Positions 8,653 to 16,356 of a DNA stretch of 64,000 nucleotides are shown piece by piece. Below the pieces are notes generated by a model, which searched no databases, had not been told where the DNA came from, and saw only the letters and a program-made list of their open reading frames with translations. Both the position numbers and the translations under genes were made by a program. Origin of the DNA: Adlercreutzia shanghongiae (lineage in GTDB: Bacteria; Actinomycetota; Coriobacteriia; Coriobacteriales; Eggerthellaceae). The stretch is taken from contig NZ_JAYMFI010000003.1 in NCBI RefSeq assembly GCF_035830635.1, positions 310,001 to 374,000 of the forward strand, in the 5' to 3' direction. How positions within the stretch are numbered: position 1 is the stretch's first letter; the number at the start of each line of letters is the position of its first letter.

Positions 8653-9429
8653 ATGCTGTTTCTTCTAACGGGTGAGGTGCAAATAGGGAAGACCCGCTGG
8701 CTGGAGTCGCTGGTGGCGGAGCTGTACGCGCGCGGCGTGCCCTGCGCGGGGGTACTGGCGCCGGGGCAGTGGGTGCCTTCTGCCGGCGAGCGTGCCGATG
8801 CGAACGGCTACGAGAAGCTCGGCATCGATAACGTGCTCCTGCCCGGTGACGAGCACATCCCCTTCGCTCGCCGGGGCGACTTGGCCCGAGCGGAAGGTTC
8901 GTTCGACGAGGGCAGCCAGGCGGCCCGGGCGGAGCTGGCCTGGCATATTCCCGACGACGCCATTGCACGCGTGAACGCGCACTTCGCGCAGCTTGCCTCG
9001 CACGTTTCCGAACAGGGTGCCCCCGTGTCCTCGCGTGCCCCCGAGCAGCTCGCCGTTGAACCCGCGTGCCGTCCTGAGCAGAGCGCTTCCGCATCCCTGT
9101 GTCATCCCGAGCGAAACGATGTTGCACCCTCGTGTCATCCTGAGCGGAGCGCCGAAGGCGCGGAGCCGAAGGATCTCCCTCAGGCCCCCAGCCTTCTTGT
9201 GGTGGACGAGCTGGGGCGTTTGGAAATCTGGCGCGGCGGCGGCCTCACCGAAGCCGTGGCGCTGCTCGCCCAAGGACCTACGGCGACGTTTCCCCATGCG
9301 CTGGTGGTGGTGCGCGACTACCTGCTGGACGATGCCGAAGCCCTGCTCGCTCCCGCCTGGCCCGACCTCGCCCGCATCGCTCCCGACGACGAGGCCCGCG
9401 CCGCCGTTCTGGCAGCATGTGGCTGCTAG
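8653..9429 (+). CDS. P-loop NTPase (THEP1-like), carrying an in-frame DNA repeat
   Basis: The 258-residue product opens with a Walker A loop (LLTGEVQIGKTRWLESL, residues 3-19) and has a Walker B-like LLVVDELGRLEIW near residue 180, followed by a region ending VVVRDYLLDD. This order fits nucleoside-triphosphatase THEP1-type proteins, whose cellular role is not settled. Between the two motifs, residues of the type CRPEQS, CHPERN and CHPERSAEGAEPKDL are translated copies of a dispersed DNA repeat (see 9066-9176), so this middle part is probably not ancestral. It starts 27 bases after the PIN gene and ends before the terminator at 9485-9508. Confidence 0.7.
   Translation: MLFLLTGEVQIGKTRWLESLVAELYARGVPCAGVLAPGQWVPSAGERADANGYEKLGIDNVLLPGDEHIPFARRGDLARAEGSFDEGSQAARAELAWHIPDDAIARVNAHFAQLASHVSEQGAPVSSRAPEQLAVEPACRPEQSASASLCHPERNDVAPSCHPERSAEGAEPKDLPQAPSLLVVDELGRLEIWRGGGLTEAVALLAQGPTATFPHALVVVRDYLLDDAEALLAPAWPDLARIAPDDEARAAVLAACGC
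9066..9176 (+). repeat. three copies of a dispersed GTCATCCTGAGC-type repeat inside a gene
   Basis: Copies begin near 9066 (gtgccgtcctgagcagagc), 9098 (gtgtcatcccgagcgaaac) and 9131 (gtgtcatcctgagcggagc). The last is full length and continues through an internal hairpin (gcgccgaaggcgc) to ggatct at about 9176. The unit is known from many unrelated bacterial genomes as an intergenic repeat; its translation CHPERS...EPKDL is a familiar mark. Here all three copies keep the reading frame of the NTPase. Confidence 0.8.
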
Positions 9430-9484
9430 CGTGGAGACGGTCGCTTGCCGTTTCCCGCGGTGGGCATCCCGGCGACATCCCCTC

Positions 9485-9508
9485 GAGAGCCCGCTTGCGC
9501 GGGCTCTC
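9485..9508 (+). terminator. Rho-independent terminator after the NTPase gene
   Basis: A 10-bp perfect stem (9485-9494 with 9499-9508, arm gagagcccgc) with a TTGC loop is followed by a T-rich tail (ttcgtctt). It ends the 7869-9429 gene group. Confidence 0.75.
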
Positions 9509-9603
9509 TTCGTCTTACAACAATGAAAGCCGTTTGGTAAGGCGCGGACACGGAGAAGGGGCTATACTGGCAGCATGAATTTTCGATACAGGAGGTATCT
9601 TCC

Positions 9604-10092
9604 ATGACCGACCAGCAGAACCCCTTCAGCAGCATGCCCGAGCCGCCCGCGGCGCCCGATCCGTCCCAGGCCTTCGATAGCGCGCAGTGCCAGGGGCAGG
9701 CCGCGCAGCAGCCTTACGGCGCCGGCCAGGGCGCCTATGATCCCTACCAGAGCCAGCCGCAGCAGCCCTATCAGGCTACCTACGAGCAGCCCCAGGTGTC
9801 TTATCAGCAGGTGTACGCCCAGCCGGTGGCCGCCGCGGCGCCGGCGCAGCTGTATCCCATGACCGACACCGATCGCAACCTGCGTCTGGTGGCCTTCATC
9901 TTCTGCGTCCTGTCGTTGGTGGGCTCGTGCTGGCTCATCATCCCGCTGGCGTGGATGATTCCCATGTCGGTTATCAGCTGGGGCATTTACAAGGGCACCA
10001 AGGCCAACACCGTCGCCTTCGGCGTATGCACCCTCATCTTCTGCTCGCTGGTGGCCGGTATCCTGCTCCTCTGCTCGAACAAAGACCGTTAG
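9604..10092 (+). CDS. small membrane protein with Pro/Gln-rich N-terminus
   Basis: The 162-residue product has about 80 residues rich in Gln, Pro, Ala and Tyr (many PYQ/QQPY steps) followed by a tyrosine-rich turn and two or three membrane helices (about residues 96-118, 119-135 and 140-157), ending CSNKDR. This is a common layout of small actinobacterial membrane proteins with a disordered cytosolic head, often near DUF4190-type domains. No enzyme motif is present and I do not know the function. AGGAGG at 9590-9595 supports the start. A strong hairpin follows at 10141-10172, so it is transcribed alone. Confidence 0.75.
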   Translation: MTDQQNPFSSMPEPPAAPDPSQAFDSAQCQGQAAQQPYGAGQGAYDPYQSQPQQPYQATYEQPQVSYQQVYAQPVAAAAPAQLYPMTDTDRNLRLVAFIFCVLSLVGSCWLIIPLAWMIPMSVISWGIYKGTKANTVAFGVCTLIFCSLVAGILLLCSNKDR

Positions 10093-10140
10093 GTCGCTTG
10101 TTCACAACTCTTCAACCTCGTGACCGTTTATGTATCCCAA

Positions 10141-10172
10141 GGCGCGCCGGAGCCAACTGGCTCCGGCGCGCC
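10141..10172 (+). terminator. terminator hairpin after the Pro/Gln-rich protein gene
   Basis: A perfect 14-bp stem (ggcgcgccggagcc at 10141-10154, inverse at 10159-10172) with an AACT loop lies 48 bases after the stop codon. The tail (ttcgcg) is only weakly T-rich. Confidence 0.65.
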
Positions 10173-10221
10173 TTCGCGCTCAAGGACGACACTTCACGAC
10201 CGCGCCAGTTCTCCAGCTAGT

Positions 10222-10288
10222 AATCCTCGAAAAACACGATTGGAAATCCTCGAAAAACACGATTGGAAATCCTCGAAAAACACGATTG
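10222..10288 (+). repeat. three tandem 23-bp repeats upstream of a DUF4143 ATPase
   Basis: The 23-base unit, beginning aatcctcgaaaaacacgatt, occurs at 10222-10244, 10245-10267 and, cut short, at 10268-10288. The copies are identical and abut with no spacers. The last runs straight into the promoter-like segment at 10285-10304. Position and regularity suggest a protein-binding array (operator) rather than a CRISPR. Confidence 0.85.
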
Positions 10289-10304
10289 TGCTATGATTCA
10301 CAAT
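10285..10304 (+). promoter_or_regulatory. promoter -10 inside a small palindrome
   Basis: ATTGTG (10285-10290) and CACAAT (10299-10304) flank a TATGAT -10-like hexamer (10292-10297), 32 bases before the ATPase start. The left half overlaps the third tandem repeat. No clear -35 is seen, so the repeat array may replace it or be bound by a regulator. Confidence 0.5.
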
Positions 10305-10328
10305 AACGAACTGGAGAAAGGCTAAGTC

Positions 10329-11615
10329 ATGACGCATTATGGGCGATTGAAGCCACAGGGCTATCTTCCTCGCCAGATTGACGCCCTGGTTGAAAAGCGT
10401 CTCGCTGAGTTCGGCGCGGTGGAGATTCGGGGTACGCGTTGGTCGGGGAAGTCGTGGACGTCGCGTGCGTTCGCTGAGAGTGTCGTGCGCATCGATGAGG
10501 GGGTCGGCCTCTTCGAGGAGGACCCGGCTCTGGCGCTGCTTGGCGAGCGCCCCCATGCCATAGATGAGTGGCAGGACGTTCCTGCTATTTGGAATCACGT
10601 GCGCCATGCCGTGGATGACGCTGCCAACGCTCCCGGCCAGTACATTCTCACAGGGTCTTCCACTCCTCCTGAAAAAGGGGAGCTGCATAGCGGCGCTGGA
10701 CGCATCTCCCGCATTCGCATGCGCACCATGACGTTGGCCGAGCGCGGAGTTTCCAATGGTGCCGTTTCGCTGAGGGGGCTTTTCGATGGCAGCTTCGCCC
10801 CAGCTGCCAACAGTGCGACCTTGGAAGACTATGCGGGCATCATCTGCCACGGCGGATGGCCCGCACTGTTGGGCGCTTCCGACGAGCGGGCTCAAGGGAC
10901 CATCGGCGAATACCTCGATCTGCTTTTCGATGTGAGCATGAAGAAGATGGGCCGCGACCCCGTTCTTGCTCGTCGCGTTGCGGTGGCTCTTGCGCGCAAT
11001 GTGGGGACGGCGGCCACCTTGAAAACACTGTGCGATGACGCCGCAGCGGGCGATCGGGCACCCACGGAGGAGACCGTTGCCGCCTATCTTGCCGACTTCT
11101 CCCTTAACTATTTTTTGGACGAGCTGCCTGGCTGGGACGCGCCGGTGAGATCGCGTTCGCGAGTGCGCACGAAGCCGAAGCGCTACTTGGATGACCCGTC
11201 TATGGCCGCGTCGCTTCTGTCGGTGGACTCGTCGCGCCTACTTGGCGATGGTCAGCTGTTCGGCGTGCTCTTCGAGTCGCTGTGTTATCACGATTTGGCG
11301 GTGTATGCGAGTCTGCTTCCCACTGCAGGCGCAGCGCCCGTAAGGTACTATGCGGACGCGGACGGTTTGGAAGTCGACCTTGTCATCGAATTGCGCGATG
11401 GCCGCTGGGCTGCCTTCGAGGTGAAAATGGGCGAGTCGAAGGTGGACGCTGCAGCCAAGAGCCTCAACCGCCTTCGGGCGAAGGTCGCTGCTAACCCAGC
11501 CGCGCGCAACAAGGAACCCGAGTTTCTAGCGGTGCTCGTGGCTGCCGGCTCCTATGCTCGCCGTCGCAAGGAAGATGGTATCTATGTTATTCCGCTGGCT
11601 ACGCTAACGGCGTAG
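10329..11615 (+). CDS. AAA ATPase with DUF4143 C-terminus
   Basis: The 428-residue product has an N-terminal P-loop (GTRWSGKS, Lys41) with an unusual Trp, a Walker B region HAIDEWQDV and the sensor-like ILTGSSTP. The C-terminal DUF4143 part carries a nuclease-like fold signature (RYYADADGLEVDLVIE, then WAAFEVKMG) resembling D-ExK restriction-type folds. Family proteins are common solitary genes in anaerobic gut bacteria and are usually annotated only as ATP-binding; their role is not established, and some are suspected mobile or defence-linked. It stands alone behind three tandem 23-bp repeats. Confidence 0.85.
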   Translation: MTHYGRLKPQGYLPRQIDALVEKRLAEFGAVEIRGTRWSGKSWTSRAFAESVVRIDEGVGLFEEDPALALLGERPHAIDEWQDVPAIWNHVRHAVDDAANAPGQYILTGSSTPPEKGELHSGAGRISRIRMRTMTLAERGVSNGAVSLRGLFDGSFAPAANSATLEDYAGIICHGGWPALLGASDERAQGTIGEYLDLLFDVSMKKMGRDPVLARRVAVALARNVGTAATLKTLCDDAAAGDRAPTEETVAAYLADFSLNYFLDELPGWDAPVRSRSRVRTKPKRYLDDPSMAASLLSVDSSRLLGDGQLFGVLFESLCYHDLAVYASLLPTAGAAPVRYYADADGLEVDLVIELRDGRWAAFEVKMGESKVDAAAKSLNRLRAKVAANPAARNKEPEFLAVLVAAGSYARRRKEDGIYVIPLATLTA

Positions 11616-11745
11616 CCGCGCTGGGCCCCTGACGTCGTCGCGACATCGCCGATGGTGAACAAAGGGGGCGGTATGGCATGAGAAAGCGAAGTCGCGCGCG
11701 GAATGCGTAACGTTTCGCCGCCCCGTTTTATAAGGAGGTTGGACG

Positions 11746-12393
11746 ATGAACGCCATTTGGGAAAGTCACTATGCCGGGTTGCCCGCAGAAGGCGGCGCTG
11801 CCAGTCGATGCTTTATGGCGTTGGAAGGGGTGACGTGGGCGGGAAAGCGCGTGCTGGATGTGGGCTGCCGTCGCGGTAAGGGCGTCTTCAAGCTGAGTGA
11901 GCGGGTGGGCACCGACGGCTATGTGGTCGGCGTCGATTGGCGGCCGGATTTCGTGAATGCGGCCCGGTTGGCGGTGCCGGCCGCCCTTCGGCGCAGCGGT
12001 TTGGCGACTAGCAATATGGAGTTCCGCGAAGCCTTCCCGGAAGATTTGGCCGCAGCCGGCCTAGCTGATGCGTCGTTCGATGTGGTGTATCTCAACAACG
12101 TCTGCGTGCTGTTCGCCGACTTTCCGCGCGTGCTGCGCGAATGCGCGCGCGTGCTGGTGCCGGATGGCCTGCTGGTGATGGAAGCTCCAGTGGCGGCCCA
12201 AAATCCGACTGAGGCAGATTTGGTCGCCGCTTACGCCGAGGGCGACAGCCTGAAAGCCGCCCGCACGCAGCAGCAGCTGGAAAGCTGGTTGTCCCAGGCG
12301 GGTTTTTGTCGACCTAGCACGAACGCACAGGGAGCCCCTTCTGGCGATGGGGAGGCGCAAATGGTTATCCTTCATGCGGAAAAGGCGAACTGA
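11746..12393 (+). CDS. class I SAM-dependent methyltransferase
   Basis: AAGGAGG precedes the ATG. The 215-residue product has a Rossmann methyltransferase core: motif I VLDVGCRRGKG (residues ~38-48), a motif II acidic turn VVGVDWRPDFV, DASFDVVYLNNVCVLFAD as motif IV, and the LVPDGLLVMEAP strand after it. The acceptor cannot be inferred. No partner gene is adjacent; the region 11616-11745 before it has no recognisable gene. Confidence 0.82.
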   Translation: MNAIWESHYAGLPAEGGAASRCFMALEGVTWAGKRVLDVGCRRGKGVFKLSERVGTDGYVVGVDWRPDFVNAARLAVPAALRRSGLATSNMEFREAFPEDLAAAGLADASFDVVYLNNVCVLFADFPRVLRECARVLVPDGLLVMEAPVAAQNPTEADLVAAYAEGDSLKAARTQQQLESWLSQAGFCRPSTNAQGAPSGDGEAQMVILHAEKAN

Positions 12394-12527
12394 CGAGAAG
12401 GCCTTCTCGGTCGCCAGATGCCGACGTGAGAGGACTTCACCTTCAGGGGGCTCGCCCTTCGCTTGAACGCCGCGTTTGCCGTATGCGGTCTCCCACGCTT
12501 TCAATCGAGGAGAAAATACCTGGGCGA

Positions 12528-13841
12528 TCACAGAAAGGCCGCCATATACACCGGGAAGTAGGTTACGGCGCCATTCACTTCGACGTTCGACTCGCAGAGA
12601 ACCACTGCCTGCTCTATCCCGTAATTCGCGGTCGCAAGAAGTTGCGTGAGGGCGCTGTGTCGCTTATAGGTTTTCCCAGACTTTACCTCAATGGGCAGAA
12701 CGCTGGTCCTGTCCTGAACGAGAAAGTCTATCTCTCCGAGTTTCCGGTTGCGGAAAAAGAAGCCTCCGTGGCCATGGGCGTGAAGCTCCTGCGCGACCGC
12801 GTTCTCGTAAATCGCTCCATAGTTCACACTGAAGTCGTTTGACACGAGATCCCGCACGACCTCCATGCCGCATGCCGCTGAAAGCAAGCCGACGTCGTTC
12901 ATGAAGAGCTTGAAGAAGCTTCGGTTCTCCACGAGCCGAAGCGGCCGCTTGGGCTCGGATACGTTCCGAACCGGGATGGCGACCCCGGCATCCACCAACC
13001 AGATGAAATCGTCCTTGTATCGCTCGTAGGTTCCCCTAGGGGCGATGGCCGAGAAGTTGAAGCGCTTGGTCTGCGAATCAAGCTGGGACGGCATCTCGTC
13101 GAATATCTCGCGGATGGCGAGCTTCTTGTTTCCGCTCGCGTACTTCGCAATGTCGTATCGATAGAGCTGGATGATGTCGTTCTGGCGCCTGACAAGGGCC
13201 TGCACGTCGTAATCTTCGATAAATCCGCTCACGGGGCGCGGCATTCCCCCCGCGAGCAGATAGCGATGAAAGAGCTTGAGAAACCGGTCGTGAACAGCTT
13301 GATTGACAGGACGCCTTTGCGTGAAGGCGTCTGCAATTTCGGCCCAAGCTTCTTCTCCCACTCCATTCGCCCAGCAGAATTCCTGGAAGTCCAGAGGATG
13401 CATCTCCACGATATGCAGATAGCCGACGGGCGCCGAGCGGAGACCCTTCAGCTCAACGCCCAAGAGAGAACCCGAGAGAATGTAGTCGTAGTCGGTGCGC
13501 TGCGTGAGGTACTTGACAAGCGTGAGCGCTTCTTTGCACTCCTGCACCTCGTCGATGAAGATGGCGGTGCGGCCCTTCTCGAGGGGCGCATCGGCGTACG
13601 CGGAGATGGCCAGGAACAGATCCTGGGAGGAGCGAGCCGCATCGAATGCGTTCAGCACCTCTGTCTGATCAATCAAGTCGAACTTGACGACATTGCGGTA
13701 ATGCTCGCGGACGAACTTGTCGATGAGGAAGGTTTTGCCAACTTGACGCGCGCCCATGACCAGAAGGGCCTCAGTGCCTTTCGTGTTCTTCCATTCTCGC
13801 AGCAGCTCCTCGGCTTTTCTCTTAAGCATAAGCGTTACCAT
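12528..13841 (-). CDS. AAA_14 ATPase with DUF4143 C-terminus
   Basis: The 437-residue product has the canonical solitary AAA/DUF4143 layout: Walker A GARQVGKT (residues 30-37), Walker B AIFIDEVQE, sensor YILSGSLLG, a helical middle, and a C-terminal GGFFFRNRKLGEIDFLVQD then LPIEVKSGK, which looks like a D-ExK nuclease-type core. It is only distantly similar to the ATPase at 10329. A second in-frame ATG at 13829 is possible; AAGGGTA before the first ATG favours 13841. Two phased direct repeats lie upstream (13866-13912). Confidence 0.87.
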   Translation of the reverse strand: MVTLMLKRKAEELLREWKNTKGTEALLVMGARQVGKTFLIDKFVREHYRNVVKFDLIDQTEVLNAFDAARSSQDLFLAISAYADAPLEKGRTAIFIDEVQECKEALTLVKYLTQRTDYDYILSGSLLGVELKGLRSAPVGYLHIVEMHPLDFQEFCWANGVGEEAWAEIADAFTQRRPVNQAVHDRFLKLFHRYLLAGGMPRPVSGFIEDYDVQALVRRQNDIIQLYRYDIAKYASGNKKLAIREIFDEMPSQLDSQTKRFNFSAIAPRGTYERYKDDFIWLVDAGVAIPVRNVSEPKRPLRLVENRSFFKLFMNDVGLLSAACGMEVVRDLVSNDFSVNYGAIYENAVAQELHAHGHGGFFFRNRKLGEIDFLVQDRTSVLPIEVKSGKTYKRHSALTQLLATANYGIEQAVVLCESNVEVNGAVTYFPVYMAAFL

Positions 13842-13865
13842 TACCCTTATATGACCTGCTGTTAT

Positions 13866-13912
13866 GTATTTTACAAACCTATATTATCAGGGGAAATGGT
13901 ACTTTGCAAACC
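13866..13912 (-). promoter_or_regulatory. phased direct repeats upstream of the DUF4143 ATPase
   Basis: Read on the reverse strand, GGTTTGTAAAATAC (13879-13866) and GGTTTGCAAAGTAC (13912-13899) match at 12 of 14 positions and are 33 bp apart, about three helical turns. They lie 25 to 71 bases before the start codon, across AT-rich promoter-like DNA. Confidence 0.55.
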
Positions 13913-13968
13913 ACTATTCGATTCAAATCGCGTATCTTGCTAACCTTTTCAAGTATTCAGATTGCCAA

Positions 13969-13994
13969 AAAAGCGGCCCCGTGGGGCCGCTTTT
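13969..13994. terminator. bidirectional terminator hairpin
   Basis: aaaagcggcccc (13969-13980) is followed almost at once by its inverse (13983-13994), giving A-run, GC stem and T-run. It lies in the 301-base gap (13842-14142) between the ATPase promoter and the end of the MFS-CBS gene; apart from it and the repeats at 13866-13912 I see nothing else there. Confidence 0.75.
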
Positions 13995-14142
13995 GCGGTT
14001 GGGTGGTGCCGATGGAAGGCATTTGATGAGAAGCACTGGGGATAGGGAATCCGGCATCCGAGGAGGTTGTCGTCTCGGACGCCGGTCCAGGAGCTCGTTA
14101 TCCCGGCGTCGTTCCGGATGCCCTTTGCCCCGGACCCCGCTG

Positions 14143-16083
14143 CTAGGCGCGCTGCTCGCTGAGGTAGCGGCGCACGGCGTAGCCAGTGATATTGGAGCGG
14201 TTGATGATGCCCACCATCACGTCGCCGTCGAGCACCGGGGCCTTCTTCAGATGGTGTTCGGACAGCACGCGGGCCACCTTGCCCATGTCGTCGTTCACGT
14301 TCACGCAGATGACGCTCTTCGTGGCGATGCTGCTCACGGGCGCGGCCATGGTCTCGCGCAGGGTGCGGTCGAAATCGGCGTTCTCACGCTCCACGACGAA
14401 CGACCAGGCGCTCTTGAAAGCGGGGACCTGGTCGGCTACGGCGGCCATCACGTCGCCGTCGGAGATGAAGCCGGTCACGCGGCCCGCGCCATCGACCACC
14501 GGCGCGCCGGAGATGCCCTTGGCGGCGAACAGCTCCAGAGCCTCGGCCACCAGTGCCGTCTCGAGCAGGGTGTACACCTCGGTCTTCATGATGGCGCTCA
14601 CCGTGGGCTCGGCCGCCAGCTCGTCGGCTGCGGCCGCAGCTGCAGCACCGGCCACTTCAATGGAAGGCTTGCGGGCCTGCCCGCGCACCCACAGGGCGAG
14701 CGCCAGGCCCGCAAGACCCACCACGCCCACGAGGATGCCCGTCACCAGCATGGCCTGGGCGCAGGCATCGCCGAAGGGCGCGCCGCCGGCCATGGCTCCA
14801 GCGCTCACGGCGGCGTACACGCCCGTGAACACCGACGAGCCGATGCAGCCGGCAATCTGGAAGCCCGTGGACATGATGGTTACGCCGTGGGGGTTCAGCT
14901 CGAAGGGCAGCCTCGAGAGCGCGAAGCTCTGCACCGGGCCGATGACCAGGGCCGAGCCGCAGATAACCGGAATGTAGATAACGGCCAGCACCACCGGCGA
15001 GGCCGTGGCGATGAAGGCGCCGGTGAGCACCGAGAACACGGCGATGCACAGAAAGCCCGCGGGCAGGATGATGCCCGGGCCCTGCTTGTCGTAGATGCGG
15101 CCGGCCAAAGGCGACACCACGCACGAGCACAGAATAGCGGGGAACAGCGTGAGCGAGGCCACCAAAGGCTCGGTCCCCAGCACCGATTGCATAAAGGTGG
15201 GCACGATGATGTTCATGGCGAAGATGGTGAGCAGCGAGAGCATGTTCACGATGACGCCCACGGTGAAGGGCGCGATCTTCAGCGGGCGCAGGTCGATGAG
15301 CGGCTCGGTCAGCTTGCCCTGGCGCTTCACGAACAGCACGAGCGCCACGATGCCCACCACGGCTGCCACGCAGGCCACGGGCACGCTGCCGCTGAACACC
15401 GTGGACACGCCGTAGAGGATGCCGATGAGCGCGATGCCGATGAGGGCCACCGAGGCGGCGTCGAGGCGCGGGTGGGTGAGGTGTGCGATGTCGCGCAGGA
15501 TAACGGCGCCGGACAGCAGGCACAAAGCCGAAAGCCCGGCGAACACCCACAGCAACATGGACCAGTTCGCCACGGCCAAGATGAGGCCGGCCAGGATGAC
15601 CGACGACGAGGGGCCCAGCGTGGTCATGGCGCCCATGATGCCCATGTAGGTGCCGAGCTTCTCGCGCGGGGCGATTTCCAGGGTGATGTTCATGCCGATG
15701 GGAATGAGCATGCCCGTGCCGAGCGCCTGCACGATGCGGCCCACCAGAAGCACGGCGAAGTTGGTGGCCACGCCTCCGATGACCGAGCCGATCACCAGCA
15801 GCGCCGCGGTGGCGCAGAACAAGGGGCGGGTGGGGAAGGACCGATAGGCGAAGGCCGAGACCGGCACCATGACGGCGGCGCCCAGCATGTAAGCGGTGGC
15901 CAGCCACTGCACGGTGGACACGTCCACCCCCAGATCGGCCATGATGGGCGCGAAGCCCACGTTCAGGAAGGTCTCGTTGAAGGTGGCCAAAAAGGCGGCG
16001 AAGGCCGCCACGGCCAGGATAGCCGCCGGCTTGCGGGCGGGGGCGGTCTGAGCGGTCGTGCCGGCTGTCGTGTCTGCTGCCAT
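14143..16083 (-). CDS. DHA2-type MFS exporter fused to two CBS domains
   Basis: I start at 16083 because AGGAG sits just upstream; 25 further codons are open but overlap a structured leader. The 646-residue product has about fourteen membrane helices of the EmrB/QacA (DHA2) type up to about residue 480, then an alanine-rich linker and a tandem CBS pair (VSAIMKTEVYTLLETALVAE..., second repeat near AAPVSSIATKSVICVNVNDD). CBS pairs bind adenosine nucleotides or S-adenosylmethionine and often gate channels and carriers. DHA2 carriers usually end after the membrane part, so the fusion suggests drug or metabolite export gated by energy charge. The gene ends just beyond the hairpin at 13969-13994. 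Confidence 0.85.
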   Translation of the reverse strand: MAADTTAGTTAQTAPARKPAAILAVAAFAAFLATFNETFLNVGFAPIMADLGVDVSTVQWLATAYMLGAAVMVPVSAFAYRSFPTRPLFCATAALLVIGSVIGGVATNFAVLLVGRIVQALGTGMLIPIGMNITLEIAPREKLGTYMGIMGAMTTLGPSSSVILAGLILAVANWSMLLWVFAGLSALCLLSGAVILRDIAHLTHPRLDAASVALIGIALIGILYGVSTVFSGSVPVACVAAVVGIVALVLFVKRQGKLTEPLIDLRPLKIAPFTVGVIVNMLSLLTIFAMNIIVPTFMQSVLGTEPLVASLTLFPAILCSCVVSPLAGRIYDKQGPGIILPAGFLCIAVFSVLTGAFIATASPVVLAVIYIPVICGSALVIGPVQSFALSRLPFELNPHGVTIMSTGFQIAGCIGSSVFTGVYAAVSAGAMAGGAPFGDACAQAMLVTGILVGVVGLAGLALALWVRGQARKPSIEVAGAAAAAAADELAAEPTVSAIMKTEVYTLLETALVAEALELFAAKGISGAPVVDGAGRVTGFISDGDVMAAVADQVPAFKSAWSFVVERENADFDRTLRETMAAPVSSIATKSVICVNVNDDMGKVARVLSEHHLKKAPVLDGDVMVGIINRSNITGYAVRRYLSEQRA

Positions 16084-16134
16084 GAGTCTCCTCTCTTTCC
16101 GCAGCGCCGGCCCCATCGTCGCGGCAAAAGAGAA

Positions 16135-16206
16135 AGCGCTCGGCGGTACCTGCACCACGACCCGGGATTTCTCCTGTGCCGTAATCAGATTTACGCGCCG
16201 AGCGCT
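16135..16206 (-). ncRNA. structured three-way-junction leader upstream of the MFS-CBS gene
   Basis: On the reverse strand an 11-bp outer stem (agcgctcggcg at 16206-16196 with 16145-16135) encloses a 5-bp hairpin (16195-16191 with 16184-16180, loop of 6) directly followed by a second arm. That arm has an outer GCAC/GTGC pair (16179-16176 with 16155-16152) and an inner GGA-GAAA-TCC tip with a GNRA tetraloop (16174-16165), leaving an asymmetric internal loop. Helices stack with almost no linker, as in riboswitch aptamers. It lies 52 bases before the start codon. It matches no riboswitch class that I can name. Confidence 0.5.
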
Positions 16207-16356
16207 ACATGTGTCGTTTGCAGTACCTATTTAATTTGCCCGAGCATGATAGCACGGACTTACGGTGCCTCGGCCCCTACGAATTTGCAAGTGGTCGTGA
16301 ATCTCAAGACCCTCTTGGCTCTTGCAGGAGGAGGGGCTGGACCGAGCAGAAGCGAG

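Noticed and set aside
10222..10288. Possible small CRISPR
   Set aside because: The three 23-bp units abut without spacers, there are no cas genes, and they sit at a promoter.
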